Assembly (NCBI RefSeq): GCF_010646885.2
Contig: NZ_CP050700.1
Location: 3,994,501-4,058,500, forward strand
From: Desulfopila sp. IMCC35008
Lineage (GTDB): Bacteria > Desulfobacterota > Desulfobulbia > Desulfobulbales > Desulfocapsaceae
Direction: 5' to 3'
Length of the DNA stretch: 64,000 nucleotides
Shown here: one piece after another, positions 1 through 8,701 of the stretch
Position numbering within the stretch: position 1 is the stretch's first letter
Layout of the letters: every line of letters starts with the position of its first letter
The notes under the pieces: generated by a model
The model's database searches: none
The model's input: only the letters and a program-made list of their open reading frames with translations
Told to the model about the DNA's origin: nothing
Program-made: the position numbers and the translations under genes

Positions 1-878
1 CAGCTGAAAAGGCAGGTATAGAATTCGAATACCTGATATCGGAATCCACCTCCATCTTTGAACGAAACATCGAAAAAGTAATCAAGGAAGGGGCTGATCT
101 TGTTTTTACTGTCGGTTTTGCCCTGGCAAATGCAACGGCTAAAGCTGCACTCAGATACCCCGACCGTCATTTTGTCATAATGGATTCCGCTTATTTCCCG
201 GGCAACGGTTGCTCGGAAAGTGTAAATGACTGCTACACAGAAGAGGGGGGGTTAACAAATGTTACCAGTCTTCTTTTTGCTGAAGACCAACCGGCATATC
301 TTGCAGGTGTCCTCGCTGCATGCATGTCAAAGACAGACATCATCGGGTCCGTAGCAGGTTACGAGATCCCCCCGGTGGTCCGGTTCGTTGAAGGATTCAT
401 CAATGGCGCCCGCTCCGTCAAACCCGGAATCACCACGTACAAACGTTACATCCCCGATTTTAATGACCCTGACACGGGCAAGGTTGTCGCCACCGATTTC
501 ATTTCGAAAGGAGCGGATGTCCTCTTCTGCCCCGGAGGCAAAACCGGCCTCGGCGGCCTCATGGCTGCAACCGAGGCCAGGATCATGGCAATTGGTGTAG
601 ATGTGGACCAGTACAGGACCTTTCCTGATGCACGAAGTTCCCTTATTACCAGCGTCATGAAAAACGTCGATGTCGCCGCTGCCTTTGCGATCAAGTCCTT
701 TACCCAGAAAAACCTTCAACCGGGAATTATTTATTTCTCTCTGGACAAAGATGCCGTAGGTTTAGCCCCATACCATGATTGGCAGGACAGAATCTCCGCA
801 GAGTGCACCGACTTGGTCGAAAAAGCCAGGCAGAGAATCCTCGACACCCCCGACATAACCGGTGTCAGACTCAACTAG
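1..878 (+). CDS. BMP-family ABC transporter substrate-binding protein (5' end missing)
   Basis: The reading frame is open from base 3, so the gene begins before the window; about 291 codons are visible. The protein matches the basic membrane protein (BMP/PnrA) family of periplasmic binding proteins, which normally capture nucleosides or related ligands for an ABC importer. Visible family features are the segment reading GADLVFTVGFALANAT, the FVIMDSAY strand, a central TNVTSLLFAEDQPAYLAGVLA segment where the family usually has an F-x-x-xQ-x-x-FLAG-type motif, and a late GIDVDQY-like strand (here GVDVDQY) followed by SVMKNVDVA. The signal peptide or lipobox would lie upstream and cannot be checked. 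No permease or ATPase gene follows; the next gene is a sensor kinase, so the protein could feed a ligand signal to that kinase instead of transport (inference). Confidence 0.85.
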   Translation, partial: AEKAGIEFEYLISESTSIFERNIEKVIKEGADLVFTVGFALANATAKAALRYPDRHFVIMDSAYFPGNGCSESVNDCYTEEGGLTNVTSLLFAEDQPAYLAGVLAACMSKTDIIGSVAGYEIPPVVRFVEGFINGARSVKPGITTYKRYIPDFNDPDTGKVVATDFISKGADVLFCPGGKTGLGGLMAATEARIMAIGVDVDQYRTFPDARSSLITSVMKNVDVAAAFAIKSFTQKNLQPGIIYFSLDKDAVGLAPYHDWQDRISAECTDLVEKARQRILDTPDITGVRLN

Positions 879-902
879 TTTCCATCCGAAAACTTACCAT
901 TC

Positions 903-1036
903 AGGAGTCTTCGCTACCTGGTGAAATTCGAGGCGTTGATCAAACTTTTACCGCAGGCATATTGCTGATATTCCAAGTATTTTTATTGAAACAACGAAGA
1001 TCCGGGGAGAAAGGGTACACCCGGACAGCCTCCCAG
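903..1036 (+). repeat. Structured dispersed repeat, copy A
   Basis: Shares a conserved core (CCGCAGGCATAT at 951-962, then CTGATAT) with copies B and C. The core is flanked by partly complementary arms, CGTTGATCAA (934-943) and TTGAAACAACG (986-996). It ends in CGGACAGCCTCC, like the right end of copy B. It fills the gap between the BMP gene and the sensor kinase, in the same orientation as copy B. It has no coding capacity of note. Confidence 0.65.
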
Positions 1037-1066
1037 ATACTCAATTGATTGCTGTTGAAGGAATGC

Positions 1067-4000
1067 ATGTCGACAATTAGAAGAAAAGATAGTGTAACAG
1101 ACAACAACCTTACTTCATTTCAGTATTTGTCCAGGCTGCATATCGGCCTGGCAGCATTCGTCCTGCTGTTAGCCGGATTCCGGTATGCAGGAACAGGTAA
1201 TTGGCAACTGCTGCCACTTATTTCCGTAATCGGCCTGTTTGTTATCATACAGGTTTATGCCCTTCGATTTGTTGCTGAAAGCGGCAGCATCCTCACTGCA
1301 ATCAGAATTGTCGTCAGTGGACTTCTCCCATGCCTTTTGAGCACCCCCTTCCTGTTTGACAATATATTTCCGACCTGCCTGCTATTTCTTGTCGCAGTTC
1401 CTGTTTTTATTACCACCACGGGCCAGGTAAAACAATTGCCATACGCCTTGCTCTTTAGCTTTGCCATCCTCGCGGTGACAATCCTCATCGACCTCATCTT
1501 CCCCTGGCAGCACCTTCGCTTGCAGATCAACAGTACCAGGATCTGGTCTCTGACGATCCTGCTAACCCTGGTCTACCTTTTCTTCTCTGTGGCACTGCCT
1601 CTCATGTTGTGGAAAAGGGGCATCGCCCGGAAGAGGTTCAAAATCAACCTCGCTACCCAGTACTCCCTCGTTATAACACTCGTATCCGCAACGGTTATTG
1701 CCCTTGTTACCCTGGTACTTATCGGGCAGATCCGCAATGCCCGGATTCAACAAGTCGGTCAAACATTTCAAACGGTGGCGGAAAACTTTGGGGAACTCGT
1801 TGGTTCACACCTCGAACAGCAGATGCAAAAACTACAACTCCTGACCCAACAGGTGCCTATTATCCGGGAAAGCCTGATAACTGCTAATAATCAATATGGA
1901 AACAACCGGGAATTGAATCACCAGAAGCTGCAAGAGAAAAACAAGATGTGGCAGGAACCAGTCCGAAACAGTCGTTTTGAGATGACATACCTGAACAATC
2001 AAGCCACCGCTGCCTTAAGCAACTTCAGGGGCCATAACAGCTTTCATCACAACATTCTACTCGTTGACAGGCTCGGCGGTCTTGTGGGCAGCCTTGGCAA
2101 AAAACCGGAGAAAATCTTTTTTTACGATGAGGAGTGGTGGAATGTGACCTCAAATCTCGGCCTGGGAAATATTTTCATCGGTGACCTGACCATTGAAGAA
2201 CGAACAGGACTACCCAATGTCCGTATTTCAATAGCAATTGTTGATCATTCCACCAACAGGGTCCTTGGAATGCTCTCTTCGTTTTATTATCTGCGGACGC
2301 TTGTTGAAGATATGGAGCGTTTCAGGCCGGAATCCGTCGAGCAGATCAGTCTGATCGATGCTGACAACAGACTTATCGCAACCACAGGCCAGGATTCAAA
2401 GCAGATGGCAACGGTATCCTGGTTTCGCAAGGAGGAAAACAACACTGCGGATTCCGGCTGGAGTCTAGGGGTCGACAAGTTGAACAGGAATGTCCTGATC
2501 GGTTACTCTTCCCTGGCTACCGCCTATAACGTCATCAGTAACCCGCTTCACCGACTTGGTTGGCAAATTGTTGTAAGTGGTACACGTCAGAACGCCATGG
2601 CTGACGTTGATAGATCGACCCAATGGGCGTTGTTTGTAGGAATGGTAGCAATGGCTGTCGGAGTTCTGGGGGCAATTGCTGCCGCCAAGGTAATTTCCAG
2701 ACCGTTAGAGAACCTTACGGCGATAACGGCGGCAATGAGCGAGGGTAATCTCAACACCAAGGCCATAGCCAGCGGACCAGAAGAACTTGTTGCCTTATCG
2801 ACTGCATTTAACCAGTTGACCGAGCGATTACATGAAGTCATTATCAATCTGCGATCAAGGACGAACCAGCTCGGCAAAGCAAAGCAGGAGGCGGAAAATG
2901 CCACTCGCCTCAAGGATGAGTTTTTGGCAAAGATGAGTCATGAGATCCGAACCCCGCTTAATGCAATTCTTGGTTTTGCCAACCTGCTTGAGGCCGCCAT
3001 AGACAATCCCAAAGAAAAAAGGCACGCCCAGATAATTAAGAATAGCGGTACAGACCTGCTTGTCCTGATCAATGATATCCTCGACCTTTCAAAGATTGAA
3101 GCCGGCCATATGGTACTCCAGTCGGAAGCAGTAAGTCTGAGGCAGCTTTTTCGTGAACTCCAGGGTGTCTTTTCAATTTCTGCCCAGGAAAAGGGGATAG
3201 ATCTTATGGTCACTGTCCAAAATAGTGTCCCGGCTTACCTGATGATAGACCGGGTCCGACTTCGCCAGGTGCTGTTCAATCTTATCGGCAATGCCCTGAA
3301 ATTTACTGCACAAGGAAGTGTAAAATGTATCGCCCAAGTAAGACCATCTGATAACTCCAATCGTATAAATCTGCAGATAGAGGTACACGATACGGGCAGA
3401 GGTATTGACCCGAATGATCTGGAAATCGTATTCGAAAAATTCAAACAGGATCAGAACACTACCCTTGGCTCATCCGAAGGAAGCGGCCTTGGCTTGACAA
3501 TATCCAAAAGCCTTATTGAAATGATGGGCGGCGAGATCTCTGTAAAATCAAGCATTGGTGCCGGTACAACTTTTATCATCTCCCTGAATAATATCGAGCA
3601 GGCAGATGATAATGGCGGCGACAGACCAGAGAATATTGTTACGCCTGAATGGCAAAATACTCACCAGTTCAGGCCGGCTGACATTCTTATCATCGATGAT
3701 CTGGATGTTAACCTTAAACTCATAACAGAACTGCTGGACCAGTATGAATTCGTCGTGGACCAGGCAGAAAGTGGGGAGAGAGGACTCGACCTTACCCGCC
3801 AGAAACAATACGATCTCATATTACTCGATATCCGAATGCCAAGGATGGATGGTTTTGCCGTGTTGGAAAAATTGAAAACAGAAGGTAAAAACCGTACTAC
3901 ACCGGTCGTGGCGACAACAGCCTCGGCAATGAAAGAGGAAATCGCCGAAATAGAAAATGCGGACTTTGATTATTATATTATCCGCCCTTTCGGGCTGGAC

Positions 4001-4369
4001 GACCTGCTCCAGATCATCTCAATCGCATTGCCGCATAAAGTCATCCATGTGGAAGAACCCCTGGCTGGCAAACCGGTTCAAAACAAAACAGATTTCTTCA
4101 CAGACAGTCTATGGATATGCCCACCACAGGCGAAAGATCGTATCGAAAAAGAGCTCACACAACAATGGCAGTTGATTCAGCAAAAACAATCTATACCCGA
4201 TATCGTCCTTTTTGCAAAAAATCTACAGCAGACCGGAACAGATTTTGGCATAAATATCCTCATCCGCTATGGCTCACTACTGGAAGAATATGCTGATGAT
4301 TTTGATATTTACAATATGGAACGGCTCCTGACTGATTTCAGGAAATTGTTGGATAACCGTACCGTTTAA
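1067..4369 (+). CDS. Membrane hybrid sensor histidine kinase with receiver domain
   Basis: About 1,100 residues. The N-terminus has a block of five or six hydrophobic helices (roughly residues 20-190), another helix near 210, a long extracytoplasmic sensor region (about 230-500, Cache-like in length) and a helix near 515. A HAMP-type linker follows, then a HisKA domain with the phospho-accepting His at about residue 625 in FLAKMSHEIRTPLNAIL, an HATPase_c domain (N box NLIGNALKF, G boxes DTGRGI and GSGLGL), and a receiver domain with Asp about 921 in LLDIRMPRMDG. The last 130 residues match nothing I recognise. The ATG at 1067 follows GAAGGA at 4 bases; a TTG at 1049 is an alternative. The ligand is unknown. 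The response regulator 45 bases downstream is the likely partner, and the BMP protein upstream a possible sensor input. Confidence 0.9.
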   Translation: MSTIRRKDSVTDNNLTSFQYLSRLHIGLAAFVLLLAGFRYAGTGNWQLLPLISVIGLFVIIQVYALRFVAESGSILTAIRIVVSGLLPCLLSTPFLFDNIFPTCLLFLVAVPVFITTTGQVKQLPYALLFSFAILAVTILIDLIFPWQHLRLQINSTRIWSLTILLTLVYLFFSVALPLMLWKRGIARKRFKINLATQYSLVITLVSATVIALVTLVLIGQIRNARIQQVGQTFQTVAENFGELVGSHLEQQMQKLQLLTQQVPIIRESLITANNQYGNNRELNHQKLQEKNKMWQEPVRNSRFEMTYLNNQATAALSNFRGHNSFHHNILLVDRLGGLVGSLGKKPEKIFFYDEEWWNVTSNLGLGNIFIGDLTIEERTGLPNVRISIAIVDHSTNRVLGMLSSFYYLRTLVEDMERFRPESVEQISLIDADNRLIATTGQDSKQMATVSWFRKEENNTADSGWSLGVDKLNRNVLIGYSSLATAYNVISNPLHRLGWQIVVSGTRQNAMADVDRSTQWALFVGMVAMAVGVLGAIAAAKVISRPLENLTAITAAMSEGNLNTKAIASGPEELVALSTAFNQLTERLHEVIINLRSRTNQLGKAKQEAENATRLKDEFLAKMSHEIRTPLNAILGFANLLEAAIDNPKEKRHAQIIKNSGTDLLVLINDILDLSKIEAGHMVLQSEAVSLRQLFRELQGVFSISAQEKGIDLMVTVQNSVPAYLMIDRVRLRQVLFNLIGNALKFTAQGSVKCIAQVRPSDNSNRINLQIEVHDTGRGIDPNDLEIVFEKFKQDQNTTLGSSEGSGLGLTISKSLIEMMGGEISVKSSIGAGTTFIISLNNIEQADDNGGDRPENIVTPEWQNTHQFRPADILIIDDLDVNLKLITELLDQYEFVVDQAESGERGLDLTRQKQYDLILLDIRMPRMDGFAVLEKLKTEGKNRTTPVVATTASAMKEEIAEIENADFDYYIIRPFGLDDLLQIISIALPHKVIHVEEPLAGKPVQNKTDFFTDSLWICPPQAKDRIEKELTQQWQLIQQKQSIPDIVLFAKNLQQTGTDFGINILIRYGSLLEEYADDFDIYNMERLLTDFRKLLDNRTV

Positions 4370-4414
4370 CTGAATGGCAAAAGATAGTTCGCAGATAAAG
4401 GAGTAGTGGTCTTA

Positions 4415-5065
4415 ATGGAAGACAAGATTCTTATCGTTGACGATATTGATAAAAATATCCAGATCCTCGGTTCTATCCTTGGCAGGAACGGCTATGCCGT
4501 GTCGTATGCTACCAGCGGGAGGAAGGCCCTTGAAATGACCTTCGAACAAAAATTCACCCTTATATTGCTCGATGTCATGATGCCTCAAATGGATGGTTTT
4601 GAGGTCTGCCGGGAACTCAAAAAACGAAAACGCACTAGAGATGTACCCATTATTTTTCTTACCGCCAAAACAGAACAGAAAGATATCAACTTCGGCCTGC
4701 AACTGGGAGCGGTCGATTACCTGACCAAACCAGTTAACGATATCGAACTCATCGCCAGGGTAAAAACACACACGTCCCTGCAACGTGCCCGAAAATTGAT
4801 CGAAAGAAGAAACAGGGAACTCAAAGAGAAAAACAGAGAACTTGCTCAATTACTTGCAGAAAACCGCAAAGCCCATAGTGAAATCAAAACCCTCAGGGGG
4901 ATGATCCCCATCTGCTCTAAATGTAAGAAGATCCGCGATGACAAAGGCTTCTGGAACCAGATCGAGACATATATCAGCGAACACTCTGAAGCACAATTTA
5001 CCCACAGCATCTGCCTGAACTGCGCCAGGGAACTTTACCCAGACCTGGATCTTGGCGATATCTAA
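4415..5065 (+). CDS. Response regulator with Cys-rich C-terminal tail
   Basis: About 216 residues. An N-terminal receiver domain has the acidic pair in LIVDD, the phospho-accepting Asp at about residue 53 in LLDVMMPQMDG, and the conserved Lys in DYLTKPV. A charged coiled-coil stretch (about 125-160) leads into a C-terminal module with the pattern ICSKCKKIRDDKGFWNQIE followed by a second CxxC pair (ICLNCAREL). This module is known at the ends of many sensor proteins in Desulfobacterota and may bind a metal, but its function is not established. There is no DNA-binding or enzymatic output domain. The ATG at 4415 has AAAGGAG about 11 bases upstream; GTG at 4406 sits too close to that site. It is probably co-transcribed with the hybrid kinase. 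Confidence 0.87.
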   Translation: MEDKILIVDDIDKNIQILGSILGRNGYAVSYATSGRKALEMTFEQKFTLILLDVMMPQMDGFEVCRELKKRKRTRDVPIIFLTAKTEQKDINFGLQLGAVDYLTKPVNDIELIARVKTHTSLQRARKLIERRNRELKEKNRELAQLLAENRKAHSEIKTLRGMIPICSKCKKIRDDKGFWNQIETYISEHSEAQFTHSICLNCARELYPDLDLGDI

Positions 5066-5073
5066 TCCACCAC

Positions 5074-5236
5074 TAGGAGGTTGTCCGACAATAGGAATTT
5101 TCGTTCAGATCAAGGCAAACGCGAAAAATTACCGCAGGTATATAGTTAATATTATGAGGATAATTTTTCGTATTTAACGAAGATATGGACCGGTAAGCAT
5201 AGACTCCGAGAAGTGCATTCTCGGACAGCCTACTAG
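5074..5236 (+). repeat. Structured dispersed repeat, copy B, with terminal inverted repeats
   Basis: Begins TAGGAGGTTGTCCGACA and ends with TCGGACAGCCTACTA, which are imperfect inverted repeats of each other, as in a MITE. Inside, AAACGCGAAAAATTA (5117-5131) and TAATTTTTCGTATTT (5161-5175) are complementary at 13 of 15 positions and enclose the conserved loop CCGCAGGTATAT (5132-5143) ... GAGGA. It lies directly after the response regulator gene. It is the most complete of the three copies. Confidence 0.75.
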
Positions 5237-5739
5237 ACAAGAAACGCAAGTTGTTATACTTCCTCATGGAGAGCCGTGTTACTTTCTACTTCTGAAAAAA
5301 CATGACTCGCTTGAGCCCACCAATATCTTTTTTACAACACCTTCCTTATCATCCACTCCACATCGATGAACAACCTACTGTGCAAAATAACCTGAACTTC
5401 TCATAAGAGCTTCGAGATAGATACCTCGAAGGTTTTTCAACTTTCACTATCTGTTGCTGGTTCTAAATTAATCCCAAAACCCTTTCCTGGTTTTCCGTTT
5501 TTTCCTAATTTCCAGGAATTCGGGCCCAAGCAGGATATCTTTTTCAGAAAACCCTCCCACTTATCTCCCTGTTAATGCGTCCGTGTCGGGTCGACATCGA
5601 CACCATATCGCACCGATATCTCCCCATATCGTCTAGGAAAAGATCACCAAACAGCTACCATTGAATCAACAGCAAGACGGTATTGGACGGGTCCCGTCCC
5701 ACTGGTGCAAAAGCATCCCTATCAACAAAGGAGACAATC
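5237..5739. other. Intergenic region with one terminator-like hairpin
   Basis: No convincing gene is seen here. CTTCGAG (5410-5416) pairs with CTCGAAG (5425-5431) and is followed by GGTTTTTC, resembling a rho-independent terminator for rightward transcripts. The stretch 5577-5635 is rich in ATATCG/GTCGAC motifs without clear structure. The end holds the ribosome-binding site of the next gene. Confidence 0.4.
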
Positions 5740-6801
5740 ATGAAACGCACATTTCACATTCTATCAATCCTGGTTGCACTTTCATTCTTCGTTCCGACTC
5801 TGGCAAGTGCAGAAGCCGAACGGCTGATTCTGAAATACAAAGACAGACATATTCAGTCTAAAAATCACCAGGTGCAAGCACTATACCTTAAACGTGAACT
5901 GAAACAGAGGTATCCTCAACTCAACCTGAATCAATACAGGCTTGTTCGAACAGTGGTTATGGCCAAAAGTAAAAAAGGCAAGGGAACAATTCAACTCAGG
6001 GTCAGAAACAATTACAGCCGCAAACACAAGGTTCATGGCCCCCCGCAGGGTTTCGGCAATTCCGCCAAGTTCACATATGACAAGATTGAGATCGGCAATC
6101 CCGCCCACAGAAGCGATGGCCCCTGGCAACTCCTGTTTACAGGTAACTTCAAGCTGAGAAAGGTATTACTGGTGGTCGAACGAAAAGACCGAAACAAAAA
6201 CACCCACTACAGCTCCAATGACAACACCTGGTGGGACAGCAATCACAGACCCTATGATTATGCCGATGACTGGAACCGGGACCGATATCAAAACAGTCAT
6301 AATGCACGTAACTACCTGGTCCCTTTACCGCTCGTTCTACCGGCACGGAACTGGGGAACAGATATGGAAGGTGAAAAACAATGCGGCAAGCGATCGGGAA
6401 AGGTAGCGGACGGCTGGAGATACCCCAACACTATCTGCGAGGCTTCTTCAAGTGCCACATTCAGGGGCGGTTACAGACCCGTACGTCTTTTTATTCGACC
6501 GGATAGTCGCCCGCTTGATATTTACAACAACCTGCGTATACGTAACCTTCAGGTTTCGCTAACACTTGACAACCACGGTAAACGAAACTCGGCAACCATT
6601 GGCATAAATATCGGAGGCAGGGAATACACGAAATATATCGATTGCACCAGTAGCAACCGTAATCGTGAAGCATCCTTTTCCATAACAGGCGACTGGAATC
6701 CTGCGGATGTGCAAAACTCAAGGTTCTGGATCTTACCTGAGCACGGTAACAGCGAGCTGACCATTAAGCACATGCAGGTCCGGGTTAAGAAAATTGGTTA
6801 G
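5740..6801 (+). CDS. Exported protein of unknown function
   Basis: About 353 residues with a clear signal peptide (MKRTFHILSILVALSFFVPTLASA, cleavage after ASA). I do not recognise a family. The mature protein is basic and rich in Asn, Arg, Tyr and Ser, with a low-complexity central part (about residues 165-200, DRNKNTHYSS-type) and a C-terminal half that looks beta-rich, with two Cys residues near CGKRSG and TICEAS and another in YIDCTSS. AAAGGAG six bases before the ATG at 5740 fixes the start; the frame is open a little further upstream. It is probably periplasmic or surface-associated. It is followed after 177 bases by an OmpA-like lipoprotein, so both may act at the envelope (inference). 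Confidence 0.75.
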   Translation: MKRTFHILSILVALSFFVPTLASAEAERLILKYKDRHIQSKNHQVQALYLKRELKQRYPQLNLNQYRLVRTVVMAKSKKGKGTIQLRVRNNYSRKHKVHGPPQGFGNSAKFTYDKIEIGNPAHRSDGPWQLLFTGNFKLRKVLLVVERKDRNKNTHYSSNDNTWWDSNHRPYDYADDWNRDRYQNSHNARNYLVPLPLVLPARNWGTDMEGEKQCGKRSGKVADGWRYPNTICEASSSATFRGGYRPVRLFIRPDSRPLDIYNNLRIRNLQVSLTLDNHGKRNSATIGINIGGREYTKYIDCTSSNRNREASFSITGDWNPADVQNSRFWILPEHGNSELTIKHMQVRVKKIG

Positions 6802-6978
6802 CAACCATGTCCCGCTCCAAATAGTTGATAATGCCAATTTATTCTTGCATCTCAAGTAGAGTATGGTATCAACATGTAACCTCAAAAGAAGAACCGGCAA
6901 CCTCTCCCTTTAACCCTACCTGGTGAGATCGGTTAACCCAGTTGCCGGAACACACTATAGATCAAGAAGGAGATTAAG

Positions 6979-7629
6979 ATGAAACGCGCATTGCCCTATA
7001 TAGTCTTGATAGTCATGACACTTTTTACCATCCAGCTTACCGGCTGTACTGTGCAGAACCATCAACAGCAAGGTACAGCCGTAGGCGCCGGTGTCGGTGC
7101 AGGTGTCGGTGCCATCCTGGGCCAGGCTATCGGTGGAGATACCGAAGCAACAATGATCGGTGCAGGTATCGGTGCCGCCCTGGGCGGTGTAGCCGGCAAC
7201 CAGATTGGCCGATACATGGATATGCAGGAAAAGGATCTCCGTAATGCTGTTGCCGCCTCCGATGCAGCAAGCGTGAGAAGAAGCCAGGATGTCCTGACCG
7301 CAACCTTCAAAGGCGAGGCATTCTTCGACTTCAATTCTGCGTCCATTAAACCTGGTGGATATACAGAAATCAGCAGGGTCGCCACCGTCTTGAACAAATA
7401 TCCTCAAACAAGAATCCGTGTAGCCGGCCATACAGACTCCCGCGGATCGGAAGCTTACAACCTGAAGCTCTCTCAACACAGGGCCGATGCGGTTAAGAAC
7501 GCATTAACCCAGAGGGGCGTGGACCCGAGACGGATTGAGACCATCGGTTATGGAGAATCAATGCCTATATCCTCCAGCGATGCCGTCAACAGAAGAGTTG
7601 AAATCATCATCGTTCCCATCCAGGCATAA
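6979..7629 (+). CDS. OmpA-family outer membrane lipoprotein with glycine zipper
   Basis: 216 residues. A lipoprotein signal peptide ends in the lipobox LTGC (Cys about 23). A glycine-zipper segment follows (about residues 33-75, repeated GAGVGAGVGA and GAGIGAALGG patterns), likely membrane-inserted. The C-terminal OmpA domain (about 110-216) has FFDFNSASIKPGG, the peptidoglycan-binding motif region GHTDSRGSEAYNLKLSQHRA, and NRRVEI. It resembles YiaD/Pal-type proteins that tie the outer membrane to peptidoglycan. AAGGAG lies shortly upstream of the ATG, and a strong terminator follows, so it is probably a single-gene unit. Confidence 0.93.
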   Translation: MKRALPYIVLIVMTLFTIQLTGCTVQNHQQQGTAVGAGVGAGVGAILGQAIGGDTEATMIGAGIGAALGGVAGNQIGRYMDMQEKDLRNAVAASDAASVRRSQDVLTATFKGEAFFDFNSASIKPGGYTEISRVATVLNKYPQTRIRVAGHTDSRGSEAYNLKLSQHRADAVKNALTQRGVDPRRIETIGYGESMPISSSDAVNRRVEIIIVPIQA

Positions 7630-7654
7630 CAGCCAACAAGACAGAAATTCTTGT

Positions 7655-7695
7655 AAACGCCCTGGGACAGCATTGTCTTCAGGGCGTTTTTTTTT
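7655..7695 (+). terminator. Rho-independent terminator of the OmpA-like gene
   Basis: AAACGCCCTG and CAGGGCGTTT form a 10-bp perfect stem followed by an uninterrupted T tract, 25 bases after the stop codon. Confidence 0.92.
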
Positions 7696-7775
7696 GCTGT
7701 TATGGTATACTGGTTTAGAAACAACAGCGTTTTCCCGATGTATCAAACCAAATTCATCTTTCTTTCGGGCCAATT

Positions 7776-8666
7776 ATGGACGCAAACAGATATACTCAGA
7801 TCGAACAAAAAATAGAATCCTTCCCCGCACTCCCAGCTGTTGTCGCTCAGGTACTGAAGGTTACAAACAATCCGGAAAGCTCTGCTGCCGACCTGATGGA
7901 AGCAATCCAGCCCGACCCCTCCATGTGTACCGCAATCCTGAAGGTAGCCAACTCTGCTCTCTTTGGGCAACCTAAGAAGGTAAGCTCACTCGAGCAGGCC
8001 ATCACCCTGCTGGGGTTTAACGAGATCGAATCCATTGTGCTGGGGAAAGCGGTTGTGACATCTTTCCAGCAGATTCTTGTCGGGCATAAAGAAGAGTTGA
8101 AAGAATTCTGGCAACACTCCTTCACTTGTGGTCTGGCCGCCAAGATCATTGCTGTACACCTCAACCTCTCATCCGGTCAGTTTTTTATGGCGGGTCTCAT
8201 CCACGATATCGGAAAGCTGGCCATGCTGCTTAGTTTCCCTAAGGAATATGGCAGCACCGGCTTCCTCAATCAATTCAGCACGCAACAACAACTACAGCAA
8301 GAGACAGAGCTTTTTAGTATTTCCCATGAATTGGTTGGCGGAAAACTCCTGCAAAAGTGGAACTTCCCGCAAAATCTGTTGTTCTCTATCGGGTTTCATC
8401 ATCAACCTGAAAGAGCACCCAAGCAAAATGGGTATCCCCTGGTCATCCAGCTTGCTGATGTTCTTTCCATGTTCTGCTGTAAGCCAGACCTTCTCGGTGA
8501 GGACGATATCACCACCGGCGTAACAAAACACCTACCCGATATCCAAAGCAAGTGGGAGAAGTACAAGCTGCCCTTTGGTGAAGAAACCCTGGAGTCGTGG
8601 TTTGCCTGGTTAAAGATAGACCATGCCCACGGTAGCCCGATACTCAAACTGTTGAGCACCAGATAA
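7776..8666 (+). CDS. HDOD-domain signalling protein
   Basis: 296 residues, almost entirely one HDOD domain. Typical features are FPALPAVVAQVLKV near the start, the SMCTAILKVANSALFG segment, LEQAITLLGFNEI, the helix with GLIHDIGKLAML, and HELVGGKLLQKWNFP followed by IGFHHQPE. HDOD proteins are HD-related scaffolds used in two-component, c-di-GMP and motility signalling; many lack catalysis. No receiver, EAL or GGDEF domain is attached. An extended -10-like TGGTATACT lies at 7703-7711, but the ribosome-binding site is weak. It stands alone between a terminator and a convergent gene. Confidence 0.9.
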   Translation: MDANRYTQIEQKIESFPALPAVVAQVLKVTNNPESSAADLMEAIQPDPSMCTAILKVANSALFGQPKKVSSLEQAITLLGFNEIESIVLGKAVVTSFQQILVGHKEELKEFWQHSFTCGLAAKIIAVHLNLSSGQFFMAGLIHDIGKLAMLLSFPKEYGSTGFLNQFSTQQQLQQETELFSISHELVGGKLLQKWNFPQNLLFSIGFHHQPERAPKQNGYPLVIQLADVLSMFCCKPDLLGEDDITTGVTKHLPDIQSKWEKYKLPFGEETLESWFAWLKIDHAHGSPILKLLSTR

Positions 8667-8701
8667 AAATCATTCTGGTTATCTTACAAGGTCCGCTGTT
8701 A

